This document shows, piece after piece, positions 1 through 5,353 of a stretch of DNA of 6,027 nt (the first letter of the stretch is position 1; every line of letters begins with the position of its first letter). Under the pieces are notes generated by a model. It did no database searches and was not told where the DNA came from. It worked only from the letters and a program-made list of their open reading frames with translations. Origin of the DNA: Candidatus Dadabacteria bacterium (GTDB lineage Bacteria; Desulfobacterota_D; UBA1144; Nemesobacterales; JAJCZQ01); contig JAUXJP010000067.1 in NCBI GenBank assembly GCA_030624695.1, positions 1 to 6,027 on the forward strand, in the 5' to 3' direction. A program made the position numbers and the translations under genes.

Positions 1-1
1 T

Positions 2-91
2 AAATACTATGAAGGTAATCCATCTAAAAGATGGCTCAAAGTCGGCCCCAGTTCATTATTTTTAAAGTCCTATGAACTTGCATGTAAGTAG
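2..91 (+). other. Possible C-terminal tail of a gene entering from the left edge
   Basis: Reading frame 2 is open from the left edge to a TAG at 89-91, giving about 29 residues (beginning KYYEGNPSKRW, ending KSYELACK). The composition is mixed and protein-like. The stretch is too short to identify a family, and an open frame of this length can arise by chance. A competing short frame lies on the minus strand (70-150, 26 codons from ATG), so coding here is unproven. The remainder up to position 213 shows no RNA gene, repeat or terminator that I can recognise. Confidence 0.25.
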
Positions 92-213
92 TAATCAATT
101 GATGACGCGCCAGCTTCGGGACTATTTGTAACCGGTCTTATAATAGCCATTGAGATGATAATTCATGGTATAGAACTAATCTTCTTTGATTACGGAATAA
201 AACATCATAGTAC

Positions 214-492
214 TTAAAGATCACTTAACTGTTTCTGATATTTAACATATTCTGCTACGTTCTGGTCATATTCTTCTTTTTCAGACTCACATCCCGAAGG
301 CCTGTCTTTAATACAGCTGTTGTATTTGTTCCTGGACCTTATTACCTTTTCCCTGGATTCCAGGAGGTTTTCCTTATCATCTGCTTTCTTAAAGCTGTCA
401 CCTATCTCACCCCCGACTCCTCTTGAGGCCTCTTTTCCGTAACTGCAACCAAGTATGAGCAGTATTATCAGCATAGGTATAAACTTGTTCAT
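214..492 (-). CDS. Small lipoprotein of unknown function
   Basis: This is a 92-residue predicted lipoprotein; I do not recognise the family. Residues 2-15 form a hydrophobic signal segment ending in a lipobox (Ile-Leu-Gly-Cys) with the lipidated Cys at 16. The +2 residue is Ser rather than Asp, which by the usual rule favours sorting to the outer membrane. The mature part is short, highly charged (many Lys, Glu, Asp, Arg) and probably mostly helical. It holds two further cysteines, Cys60 and Cys68, eight residues apart, which could form a disulfide in the periplasm. The ATG at 490-492 follows a strong Shine-Dalgarno sequence (GGGAGG, complement of 497-502) with 4 bases spacing, so the gene is very likely real and the start sound. 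It is divergent from tig and has no same-strand neighbour in the window. Function cannot be inferred from context. Confidence 0.8.
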   Translation of the reverse strand: MNKFIPMLIILLILGCSYGKEASRGVGGEIGDSFKKADDKENLLESREKVIRSRNKYNSCIKDRPSGCESEKEEYDQNVAEYVKYQKQLSDL

Positions 493-496
493 CTAA

Positions 497-502
497 CCTC
501 CC
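497..502 (-). promoter_or_regulatory. Strong ribosome binding site of the small lipoprotein gene
   Basis: The minus strand reads GGGAGG followed by TTAG and the ATG. This is the clearest Shine-Dalgarno next to a hypothetical gene in the window, and it is the main reason to accept this small gene as real. Confidence 0.75.
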
Positions 503-545
503 AAAATCATTGAATTAATAGTATGGAAATATAGAAAATGTAATA

Positions 546-574
546 TTTACAATTTGTTAAGTAACGAGTATATT
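546..574 (+). promoter_or_regulatory. Predicted sigma70-type promoter of tig
   Basis: TTTACA (546-551, 5 of 6 to TTGACA) is separated by 17 bases from TATATT (569-574, 5 of 6 to TATAAT). This predicts a transcript start near 581 and a leader of about 42 bases before the tig ATG at 623. It also implies that the in-frame TTG at 554 lies upstream of the transcript, supporting the ATG start. The prediction is by motif only. Confidence 0.5.
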
Positions 575-622
575 ATCACACTCTTAAAAATATTTAAACT
601 AGAAATTGGGGTAAAATTAATT

Positions 623-1927
623 ATGAAAGTTACATTAGAAGATATAAATGATACACAGAAAAAGCTCGAGGTATCCATTCCCGCGGACCTTGTAACAGGC
701 AAAAGAGCGGAAATATTTGATGAATTCAAGAGAAATGCAAGCATTAAGGGTTTCAGGCCGGGTAAGGCGCCTGATAAAGTAATTGAAAACATGTATGGCA
801 AATCAATCCGGCAGGAAGTCGCTTCCCAGCTTGTTTCTGATTCTTTGGAAAATGCTTTAAAAGAAGTTGATTTGTCTCCTATAAACAGGCCTGACGTAAA
901 CCCTGGCGAGGTACAACCAGGTGAGGAATTCCAATATACTGTTGAGTTTGAAATAATACCAAAATTTGAACTATCCGAATATAATGGCCTTAAACTTAAG
1001 AAAAAGAAAATAGATGTAAAGAAAAAAGATATAGATAATACTCTTAAAGAAATTACCGAACGGTCCGCACAGGCAAAACTAGTGGAAGAAGACAGGAAGG
1101 TAAAAAAAGGCGATATCGTAGTAGTTGATTTTGAAGGGCAAATTGAAGGCAATACAGTAAAAGACCTTAAACAGGAAGATACAAAATTTGCAGCAGGTGA
1201 AGGGCAGTTAATAAAAGAGTTTGATGATAACATTATTGGGCTTAAGAGGGGAAAAGAGAAAAAATTTGATGTTTCCTATGAAGATGATTTCCAGATCAAG
1301 GAAGCAGCAGGAAAAACGGTTAACTACACTATAAAATTAAAAGAAATACATGAAAAGATTGTTCCAAAAGCAAACGCAGAGTTTGCTAAAGGCATTGGTT
1401 TTGAAACACTTAAAGAGCTTAATGAAAAGATAAAAGAAGACCTTACAGCCCAGCAGGAAAGAACTGAGCAGGGGAATCTTAAGGAACAGATAATAAATAT
1501 TTTTGATAAGGACAATGATTTTAGTGTCCCGGATGTATTAATTAATGATGAGGCAGCCAGGCTGCAAAGAGACTTTTCCGCCAATTTTCAAAGGCAGGGT
1601 GCCCAAATGCCTGAGATTGACGAAACGGGGCTGGCCAAGTTCAGGGAGATTGCGGCAAAAAATGTAAAGAGTTCAATAATATTTGCGCAGATTGCTAAAA
1701 AGGAAGATATCAAGCCAGCCAGCAATGATGTGCAGAACAAGCTTCATGAACTTTCTGCCCAACTCCAGGTACCCATGGAAAACCTGATGCAGGTCTACCA
1801 GGATGAAAACATGATGGCAAATATTGAATCGGCCATTACAGAAGAAAAAGTAATTGAATTTATTAAAGAAAAAGCTAACATTGTCGAGGAGTTAGAGCAG
1901 GAAACTAAAATTGACAATGATGAATAA
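623..1927 (+). CDS. tig: Trigger factor, ribosome-associated chaperone / peptidyl-prolyl isomerase
   Basis: Trigger factor docks at the ribosome exit tunnel and shields emerging nascent chains in the cytoplasm. The protein has 434 residues from the ATG at 623, close to the 432 of E. coli. The N-terminal ribosome-binding domain carries the family signature GFRPGKAP at residues 43-50. The FKBP-like isomerase domain covers about residues 161-245, beginning KKGDIVVVDFEG. A C-terminal helical domain with the substrate cradle runs from about 250 to the acidic tail ending IDNDE. The frame is open further upstream to a TTG at 554, which would add 23 residues not seen in the family. The ATG at 623 gives the standard N terminus (MKVTLEDIND). 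A weak GGGG tract sits at 607-610, about 12 bases before the start. The gene ends 20 bases before clpP, in the usual tig-clpP-clpX order, and its last codons contain a consensus promoter. Confidence 0.97.
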   Translation: MKVTLEDINDTQKKLEVSIPADLVTGKRAEIFDEFKRNASIKGFRPGKAPDKVIENMYGKSIRQEVASQLVSDSLENALKEVDLSPINRPDVNPGEVQPGEEFQYTVEFEIIPKFELSEYNGLKLKKKKIDVKKKDIDNTLKEITERSAQAKLVEEDRKVKKGDIVVVDFEGQIEGNTVKDLKQEDTKFAAGEGQLIKEFDDNIIGLKRGKEKKFDVSYEDDFQIKEAAGKTVNYTIKLKEIHEKIVPKANAEFAKGIGFETLKELNEKIKEDLTAQQERTEQGNLKEQIINIFDKDNDFSVPDVLINDEAARLQRDFSANFQRQGAQMPEIDETGLAKFREIAAKNVKSSIIFAQIAKKEDIKPASNDVQNKLHELSAQLQVPMENLMQVYQDENMMANIESAITEEKVIEFIKEKANIVEELEQETKIDNDE

Positions 1928-1938
1928 GACAGTATAAT
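1911..1938 (+). promoter_or_regulatory. Perfect-consensus sigma70 promoter inside the tig 3' end, driving clpP
   Basis: TTGACA at 1911-1916 and TATAAT at 1933-1938 match both consensus hexamers exactly, with a 16-base spacer. The -35 lies in the tig codons for Ile-Asp-Asn and the -10 lies in the 20-base tig-clpP gap. With usual spacing, transcription would begin around 1945-1948. The clpP ATG is at 1948-1950, so the mRNA would have no leader or only a few bases. That fits the lack of a Shine-Dalgarno sequence before clpP. The motif match is direct observation; promoter activity is inferred. Confidence 0.65.
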
Positions 1939-1947
1939 CCTTGCTTA

Positions 1948-2544
1948 ATGTCTTACGTACCCGTAGTAGTAGAACAAACCAGCAGAGGAGAGCGAGCTTA
2001 TGATATCTTCTCGAGACTTCTCAAAGACAGGATAGTATTTCTAGGTACCGCTATAGATGATCCTGTTGCTGATGTGGTTATCGCACAGCTACTATTTCTC
2101 GAATCCGAGAATCCTGACAAGCAAATTTACATCTATATTAATTCACCGGGTGGTCAGGTTACATCAGGCCTCGCGATCTACGATACCATGCAGTATATAA
2201 AACCGGATATAAGTACAATATGTATTGGACAGGCAGCCAGTATGGCAGCAGTACTTCTTGCCGCAGGCCAAAAAGGACACAGATTTGCACTTCCACATGC
2301 AAGGATGATGTTGCACCAGGTACTGGCAGGAGTGCAGGGCCAGGCAAGCGACATTGAGATCCATGCAAGGGAAATTCTAAGAGTAAGAGAAGACCTTAAC
2401 AAGATCCTTGAAACACATACCGGGCAAACACTTGAAAAAATAGAAAAAGATACTGACAGAGATTTTTTCCTTAATGCACAAAGTGCTTTAGATTACGGCG
2501 TTGTAGATGCTATAATTACAAAGAGAGAGGAGGCTGTTGAGTGA
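1948..2544 (+). CDS. clpP: ATP-dependent Clp protease proteolytic subunit ClpP
   Basis: ClpP is a cytoplasmic serine peptidase that forms a double seven-membered ring and degrades chains delivered by an AAA+ unfoldase such as ClpX. The protein has 198 residues, full length for the family. The catalytic triad is complete: Ser98 in GQAASMAAVLLA, His123 in RMMLHQ, and Asp172 in DTDRDFFL. The oxyanion-loop region NSPGGQV is at residues 65-71. The N terminus (SYVPVVVEQTSRGERAYD) matches the usual mature ClpP start, so little or no propeptide is expected. The ATG at 1948 is the only reasonable start: no other start codon lies in frame before the upstream in-frame TGA at 1921. No Shine-Dalgarno sequence is visible upstream (the bases are ATCCTTGCTTA), which is unusual among the genes here. 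Either coupling to tig or leaderless initiation from the 1911-1938 promoter could explain it. The stop overlaps the clpX start. Confidence 0.98.
   Translation: MSYVPVVVEQTSRGERAYDIFSRLLKDRIVFLGTAIDDPVADVVIAQLLFLESENPDKQIYIYINSPGGQVTSGLAIYDTMQYIKPDISTICIGQAASMAAVLLAAGQKGHRFALPHARMMLHQVLAGVQGQASDIEIHAREILRVREDLNKILETHTGQTLEKIEKDTDRDFFLNAQSALDYGVVDAIITKREEAVE
2529..2533 (+). promoter_or_regulatory. Ribosome binding site that fixes the GTG start of clpX
   Basis: GGAGG, within a longer GA-rich tract from 2522, lies 7 bases before the GTG at 2541-2543 and inside the last clpP codons. It decides the non-ATG start. The nearby ATG at 2560 is out of frame. Confidence 0.8.
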
Positions 2545-3815
2545 CGAACAGCAGACGAGATGGTAAAGAAGGTAAGCTTTACTGTTCTTTTTGTGGTAAG
2601 AGCCAAAAAGAAGTAAAGAAGCTGATTGCAGGCCCTACTGTATACATTTGTAATGAATGTATAGAGCTTTGTAATGAAATAATAGCCGAAGAGGATGCAA
2701 AGGAAGATTCATTAAAAAAGAATTATTCACCACTGCCAACTCCACCACATATAAAAGAATCTCTTGATGAATATGTAATAGGGCAGGACAGAGCTAAGAA
2801 AGTCCTTTCGGTAGCAGTATATAATCACTATAAAAGAGTAGAACTAACTGACCTAAGCAGCAAAAGGAACGAGGTAGAGATCCAAAAAAGTAATATTATG
2901 CTGATCGGCCCCACAGGGTCCGGAAAAACACTCCTCGCGCAGACACTTGCAAGATTCCTTGATGTTCCATTCACAATTGTAGATGCAACCTGTTATACAG
3001 AAGCTGGTTACGTCGGTGAAGATGTGGAAAATATGATTGTGAGCCTTCTTCAGGCTGCAGATTATGATGTTGACCGTGCCTCGAAGGGAATTATATATAT
3101 TGACGAAATAGATAAGATAGCCAGGAAATCAGGCGACAGCCCGTCAATCACAAGGGATGTATCAGGTGAGGGTGTACAGCAGGCACTTCTTAAGATAATG
3201 GAAGGTACCAAGGCTAATGTTCCTCCTAAAGGTGGAAGGAAACATCCACAGCAGGAATTTATTCAGATTGATACTACAAATATCCTCTTTATTTGCGGTG
3301 GAGCTTTTTGCGGCCTTGAAGATGTGATTAAGGACCGAATCGGTGAAAAATCCATAGGGTTTGGGGCTTCAATTGAAAAAGTTAATGAAAGTGATGCCGC
3401 TTCGATTTTAAGAATGACTCAGCCTGAAGACCTAATACTTTTTGGTTTAATTCCCGAGTTTGTAGGTAGGATACCGGTTGTGGCTACTCTTGATGAACTT
3501 GATGAGATATCACTAATAGAAATTTTAACTAAGCCAAAAAATGCAGTAATTAAACAGTTCCAGAAGTTGATGGAGCTTGAAGGCGTTGAACTTGAGGTGA
3601 CTAAGTCGGCCCTTAAAGCCATTGCAAAGGAAGCAATAAATAGAAAGACAGGTGCCCGGGGACTTAGAGCAATTATAGAAAACATAATGCTCGATATATC
3701 CTACGAGGTACCAACAATTGAAGGACTTAGACGCTGTGTAATTACTGAAGAAGTAGTCCTTAATACCGGGGAACCTCTCTATTTCTACGAAGAAGAAAGA
3801 CGTATAGGTGCTTAA
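2541..3815 (+). CDS. clpX: ATP-dependent Clp protease ATP-binding subunit ClpX
   Basis: ClpX is a hexameric AAA+ unfoldase that recognises tagged or damaged proteins, unfolds them and threads them into ClpP in the cytoplasm. The protein has 424 residues, the family length. The N-terminal zinc-binding domain has the four ligands Cys15, Cys18, Cys37 and Cys40. The ATPase core shows Walker A GPTGSGKT (123-130), the GYVG pore-1 loop (156-159), Walker B IIYIDEID (184-191), the RDVSGEGVQQ segment (205-214), an RKH loop (233-235), a putative arginine finger Arg310 in EFVGRIP, and the sensor-2 motif GARGLR (371-376). The ClpP-docking tripeptide is Ile-Gly-Phe (272-274), so pairing with the adjacent ClpP is expected. 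The GTG start overlaps the clpP stop as GTGA and follows a good Shine-Dalgarno, indicating translational coupling. No obvious terminator follows, and lon is not next. Confidence 0.98.
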   Translation: MTNSRRDGKEGKLYCSFCGKSQKEVKKLIAGPTVYICNECIELCNEIIAEEDAKEDSLKKNYSPLPTPPHIKESLDEYVIGQDRAKKVLSVAVYNHYKRVELTDLSSKRNEVEIQKSNIMLIGPTGSGKTLLAQTLARFLDVPFTIVDATCYTEAGYVGEDVENMIVSLLQAADYDVDRASKGIIYIDEIDKIARKSGDSPSITRDVSGEGVQQALLKIMEGTKANVPPKGGRKHPQQEFIQIDTTNILFICGGAFCGLEDVIKDRIGEKSIGFGASIEKVNESDAASILRMTQPEDLILFGLIPEFVGRIPVVATLDELDEISLIEILTKPKNAVIKQFQKLMELEGVELEVTKSALKAIAKEAINRKTGARGLRAIIENIMLDISYEVPTIEGLRRCVITEEVVLNTGEPLYFYEEERRIGA

Positions 3816-3838
3816 TCAGAGTTCATCCCCCATTTAAT

Positions 3839-3866
3839 TAGACAAAATTTATTTTTCAGTTATAAA
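3839..3866 (+). promoter_or_regulatory. Predicted promoter of the tRNA-Val/tRNA-Asp pair
   Basis: TAGACA (3839-3844, 5 of 6) and TATAAA (3861-3866, 5 of 6) are spaced by 16 bases. The predicted start near 3873 lies about 12 bases before the mature tRNA-Val 5' end, a plausible short tRNA leader. This gives the tRNAs expression independent of clpX. It is a motif-based prediction. Confidence 0.55.
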
Positions 3867-3884
3867 ATTAGTCCAATAATTTCA

Positions 3885-3956
3885 GGGCGTTTAGCTCAGT
3901 GGGAGAGCGCTTGCCTTACAAGCAAGATGTCACAGGTTCAAATCCTGTAACGCCCA
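3885..3956 (+). tRNA. tRNA-Val (anticodon TAC)
   Basis: A complete cloverleaf is visible. The acceptor stem GGGCGTT pairs with AACGCCC (3949-3955), and A3956 is the discriminator. The D arm is GCTC/GAGC. The anticodon stem CTTGC/GCAAG encloses the loop CTTACAA with TAC at 3917-3919. The T arm ACAGG/CCTGT encloses TTCAAAT. The 3' CCA is not encoded (ATG follows the discriminator), so a CCA-adding enzyme must complete it. tRNA-Asp begins 11 bases downstream, so the two are probably one transcript. Confidence 0.96.
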
Positions 3957-3967
3957 TGATACCCGGT

Positions 3968-4045
3968 GGGGCCGTAGTTCAGTCTGGTTAGAACGCTGGC
4001 CTGTCAAGCCAGAGGTCGCGAGTTCAAATCTCGTCGGTCCCGCCA
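3968..4045 (+). tRNA. tRNA-Asp (anticodon GTC)
   Basis: The acceptor stem GGGGCCG pairs with CGGTCCC (4035-4041) with one G-T wobble. The discriminator is G4042, as usual for tRNA-Asp, and CCA is encoded at 4043-4045. The anticodon stem CTGGC/GCCAG encloses the loop CTGTCAA with GTC at 4003-4005. The T arm CGAGT/TTCAAAT region is normal. It lies directly behind tRNA-Val. Unlike its partner it carries its own CCA. I see no GC-rich terminator in the 83 bases before the next gene. Confidence 0.96.
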
Positions 4046-4128
4046 TTTATTAACTGTATTTACAGCTACTTATAGTCTTTGCTTTGTTATCTCAGATTGT
4101 GAAATAACTTAAAGGTGACGATCATTAC

Positions 4129-4683
4129 CTAAAAACGCCTGGCCATATGAAAACCCCAGACAAGGGAAGTTTTCTCACGAATAAAATCAAAAGAGACGTT
4201 TGGTACAATTATAAATCCCTTTATCTCAATATCGTATCCAAGCCCTGCACGTATTGCAAACCCAGTTTCAGTAGTTGTTTTAGTAATTCCTGAATCAGAT
4301 TCCTCTTCTTCTTTAAAGATTTCCAATGCTGGTCCAGCTCTCAACCAGAAATTATTAGTTGGGAAAAAATAAACCGGTATACCAAATATAAATTCGTTAT
4401 GCTCAGCAAATATGACCTCTCCAAATACACCGATACCCCAGCGATCGGATTTTGAGAAATGCCTCACATAATCAATACCAAGAGTAAAGTTGGTATCTTT
4501 ATCTCCGTCCAACTGAGTTGTTAAACCAGTAAAAACTCCGATAAGATTTTTTTTTGAATGATGATCATGACCTTCAACATCAGAGTCATGATTGCCCTGA
4601 ATTTTGGACTCAAAATCCTGACCAAATGCATTAAAATTACAAAATAATAACAAAACAAGGGAAAATTGAATGATTATCTTCAT
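4129..4683 (-). CDS. Small outer-membrane beta-barrel-like protein with His-rich N-terminal segment
   Basis: The product is a 184-residue exported protein, probably of the outer membrane; no named family is recognised. Residues 1-21 form a signal peptide (Lys2, hydrophobic core, cleavage likely after Ala-Phe-Gly21). The mature N terminus has a short His/Asp-rich stretch, residues 31-43, with His32, His39, His41 and His42, which could bind metal. From about residue 46 the sequence alternates hydrophobic and polar residues with frequent Gly and aromatics, in strand-like blocks around 48-57, 66-76, 82-93, 97-106, 112-122, 140-152, 156-167 and 173-184. It ends in Phe184, as many barrel proteins do for BAM recognition. 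This suggests a barrel of about eight strands, like small OmpA/OmpW-type proteins, but that is inference. An acidic run (EEEESD, 125-130) probably lies in a loop. The Shine-Dalgarno is weak. It converges on the tRNA pair and is divergent from the glycine-zipper gene. Confidence 0.8.
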   Translation of the reverse strand: MKIIIQFSLVLLLFCNFNAFGQDFESKIQGNHDSDVEGHDHHSKKNLIGVFTGLTTQLDGDKDTNFTLGIDYVRHFSKSDRWGIGVFGEVIFAEHNEFIFGIPVYFFPTNNFWLRAGPALEIFKEEEESDSGITKTTTETGFAIRAGLGYDIEIKGFIIVPNVSFDFIREKTSLVWGFHMARRF

Positions 4684-4739
4684 CTTTTAATACAAGTCCC
4701 ACACAAAATCAAATTTCAAACTTTACATGTGGAGAATAG

Positions 4740-4745
4740 ATTATA
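4740..4745 (-). promoter_or_regulatory. Candidate -10 element of the outer-membrane protein gene
   Basis: The minus strand reads a perfect TATAAT here, preceding the 4683 start by about 57 bases, which would give a leader of roughly 50 bases. The -35 region around 4763-4768 (AATTAC) is poor, so this is a moderate candidate only. A plus-strand near-match (TATACT, 4742-4747) overlaps it in this divergent gap. Confidence 0.4.
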
Positions 4746-4823
4746 CTATAGACTCATAAATAGTAATTTTCTAAAGATAAAATGCTTAATAGTGGGTTTT
4801 TTTAAGCTAAACGACTAAAACTT

Positions 4824-4829
4824 GAGGAG
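4824..4829 (+). promoter_or_regulatory. Ribosome binding site ahead of the interrupted glycine-zipper gene
   Basis: GAGGAG lies 10 bases before the ATG at 4840-4842. It marks 4840 as the original translation start, even though the frame stops five codons later. Confidence 0.65.
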
Positions 4830-4839
4830 TAATTCTAAT

Positions 4840-5331
4840 ATGAAAAGTAAAATGTAACTTATATTTTTTTTATCTTTATTTTTTACGCCTGTTATTTGTC
4901 TGGCCCAGGGAGATCTGATTGTTTATCCGAACAATAATCAAACTAAGGAACAAATGGAAAAAGATAAATTTGAATGTTACACATGGGCAAAAAATGAGAC
5001 TGGATTTGACCCAATGGCAACTCCGACTGCCAGCACTCCCCCACCACAGCAACAAGCTCCTAAAGGAGGGGTGGTTAAGGGTGCTGCCAGGGGTGCTGTT
5101 GTTGGGACTGCAGCGGGAGCAATAGCCGGTGATACAGGCAAGGGAGCTGCTATTGGAGCATCAAGTGGTGCACTTGTTGGTGGAATGAGAAGAAGAGACC
5201 AAAGAAGGCAAGAACAATATTCGCAGGATCAATGGGCCCAGCAAGAAACAGCCAAATATAATGAAGATAGAAACAGGTACAATCGTGCGTATTCTGCTTG
5301 TCTTGAGGGTAAAAATTATTCAGTAAAATAA
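4840..5331 (+). pseudogene. Glycine-zipper envelope protein gene interrupted by an in-frame TAA at codon 6
   Basis: The frame begins with a good Shine-Dalgarno and ATG at 4840, reads MKSKM, then meets TAA at 4855-4857. It then continues open to a TAA at 5329-5331. If the stop were a sense codon, the protein would have about 163 residues. Its N terminus would be a typical signal peptide (LIFFLSLFFTPVICLA, probable cleavage before Gln23). The mature region has a conserved-looking Cys-Tyr-x-Trp-Ala-x-x-x-x-Thr-Gly-Phe-Asp-Pro block and a Pro/Gln linker. A glycine zipper (GAARGAVVGTAAGAIAG onward) covers about residues 81-115, followed by an RRRDQRRQEQ basic/Gln segment and a C-terminal ACLEGKNYSVK. 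This resembles YMGG-like glycine-zipper proteins of the Gram-negative envelope; their function is poorly known. The longest stop-free reading from an ATG starts at 4954 (125 residues) and would lack the signal peptide. A nonsense mutation, a sequencing error or unusual decoding are the alternatives; I favour one of the first two. Confidence 0.7.
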
Positions 5332-5353
5332 TATTATTTAAATATTGTAAGTT

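Noticed and set aside
70..150. 26-codon minus-strand frame from ATG at 150
   Set aside because: It is very short, lacks a ribosome binding site and overlaps another equally short open frame on the plus strand, so chance is the simplest explanation.
554..622. TTG start that would extend trigger factor by 23 residues
   Set aside because: The family N terminus matches the ATG at 623, and a predicted promoter places the transcript start downstream of 554.
547..1233. Long minus-strand open frame (228 codons) antisense to tig
   Set aside because: It lies wholly within the reliably identified trigger factor gene, its protein is Ser/Phe-rich low-complexity typical of the antisense of a Lys/Glu-rich gene, and it shows no known domain.
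3828..3836. CCCCATTTA, matching the sigma32 -10 consensus, just after clpX
   Set aside because: No CTTGAA-like -35 stands at the proper distance upstream (only CTTAAT, too close), and the downstream genes are tRNAs with a better sigma70-type promoter.
4113..4130. Imperfect inverted repeat near the 3' end of the outer-membrane protein gene, AGGTGACG with ATTACCT
   Set aside because: It has mismatches, almost no loop and no following T-run on either strand, so it is not a convincing terminator.
4784..4807. Inverted repeat GCTTAA / TTAAGC with 12-base loop upstream of the glycine-zipper gene
   Set aside because: The stem is six base pairs and AT-rich, and its loop contains the T-run, so it fits neither a terminator nor a recognised riboswitch. 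It is expected by chance in AT-rich intergenic DNA.
5326..5339. Perfect 14-base palindrome AAATAAT/ATTATTT between convergent genes
   Set aside because: It is made only of A and T and overlaps the stop codon, would be a very weak hairpin, and such palindromes are common by chance in AT-rich spacers.
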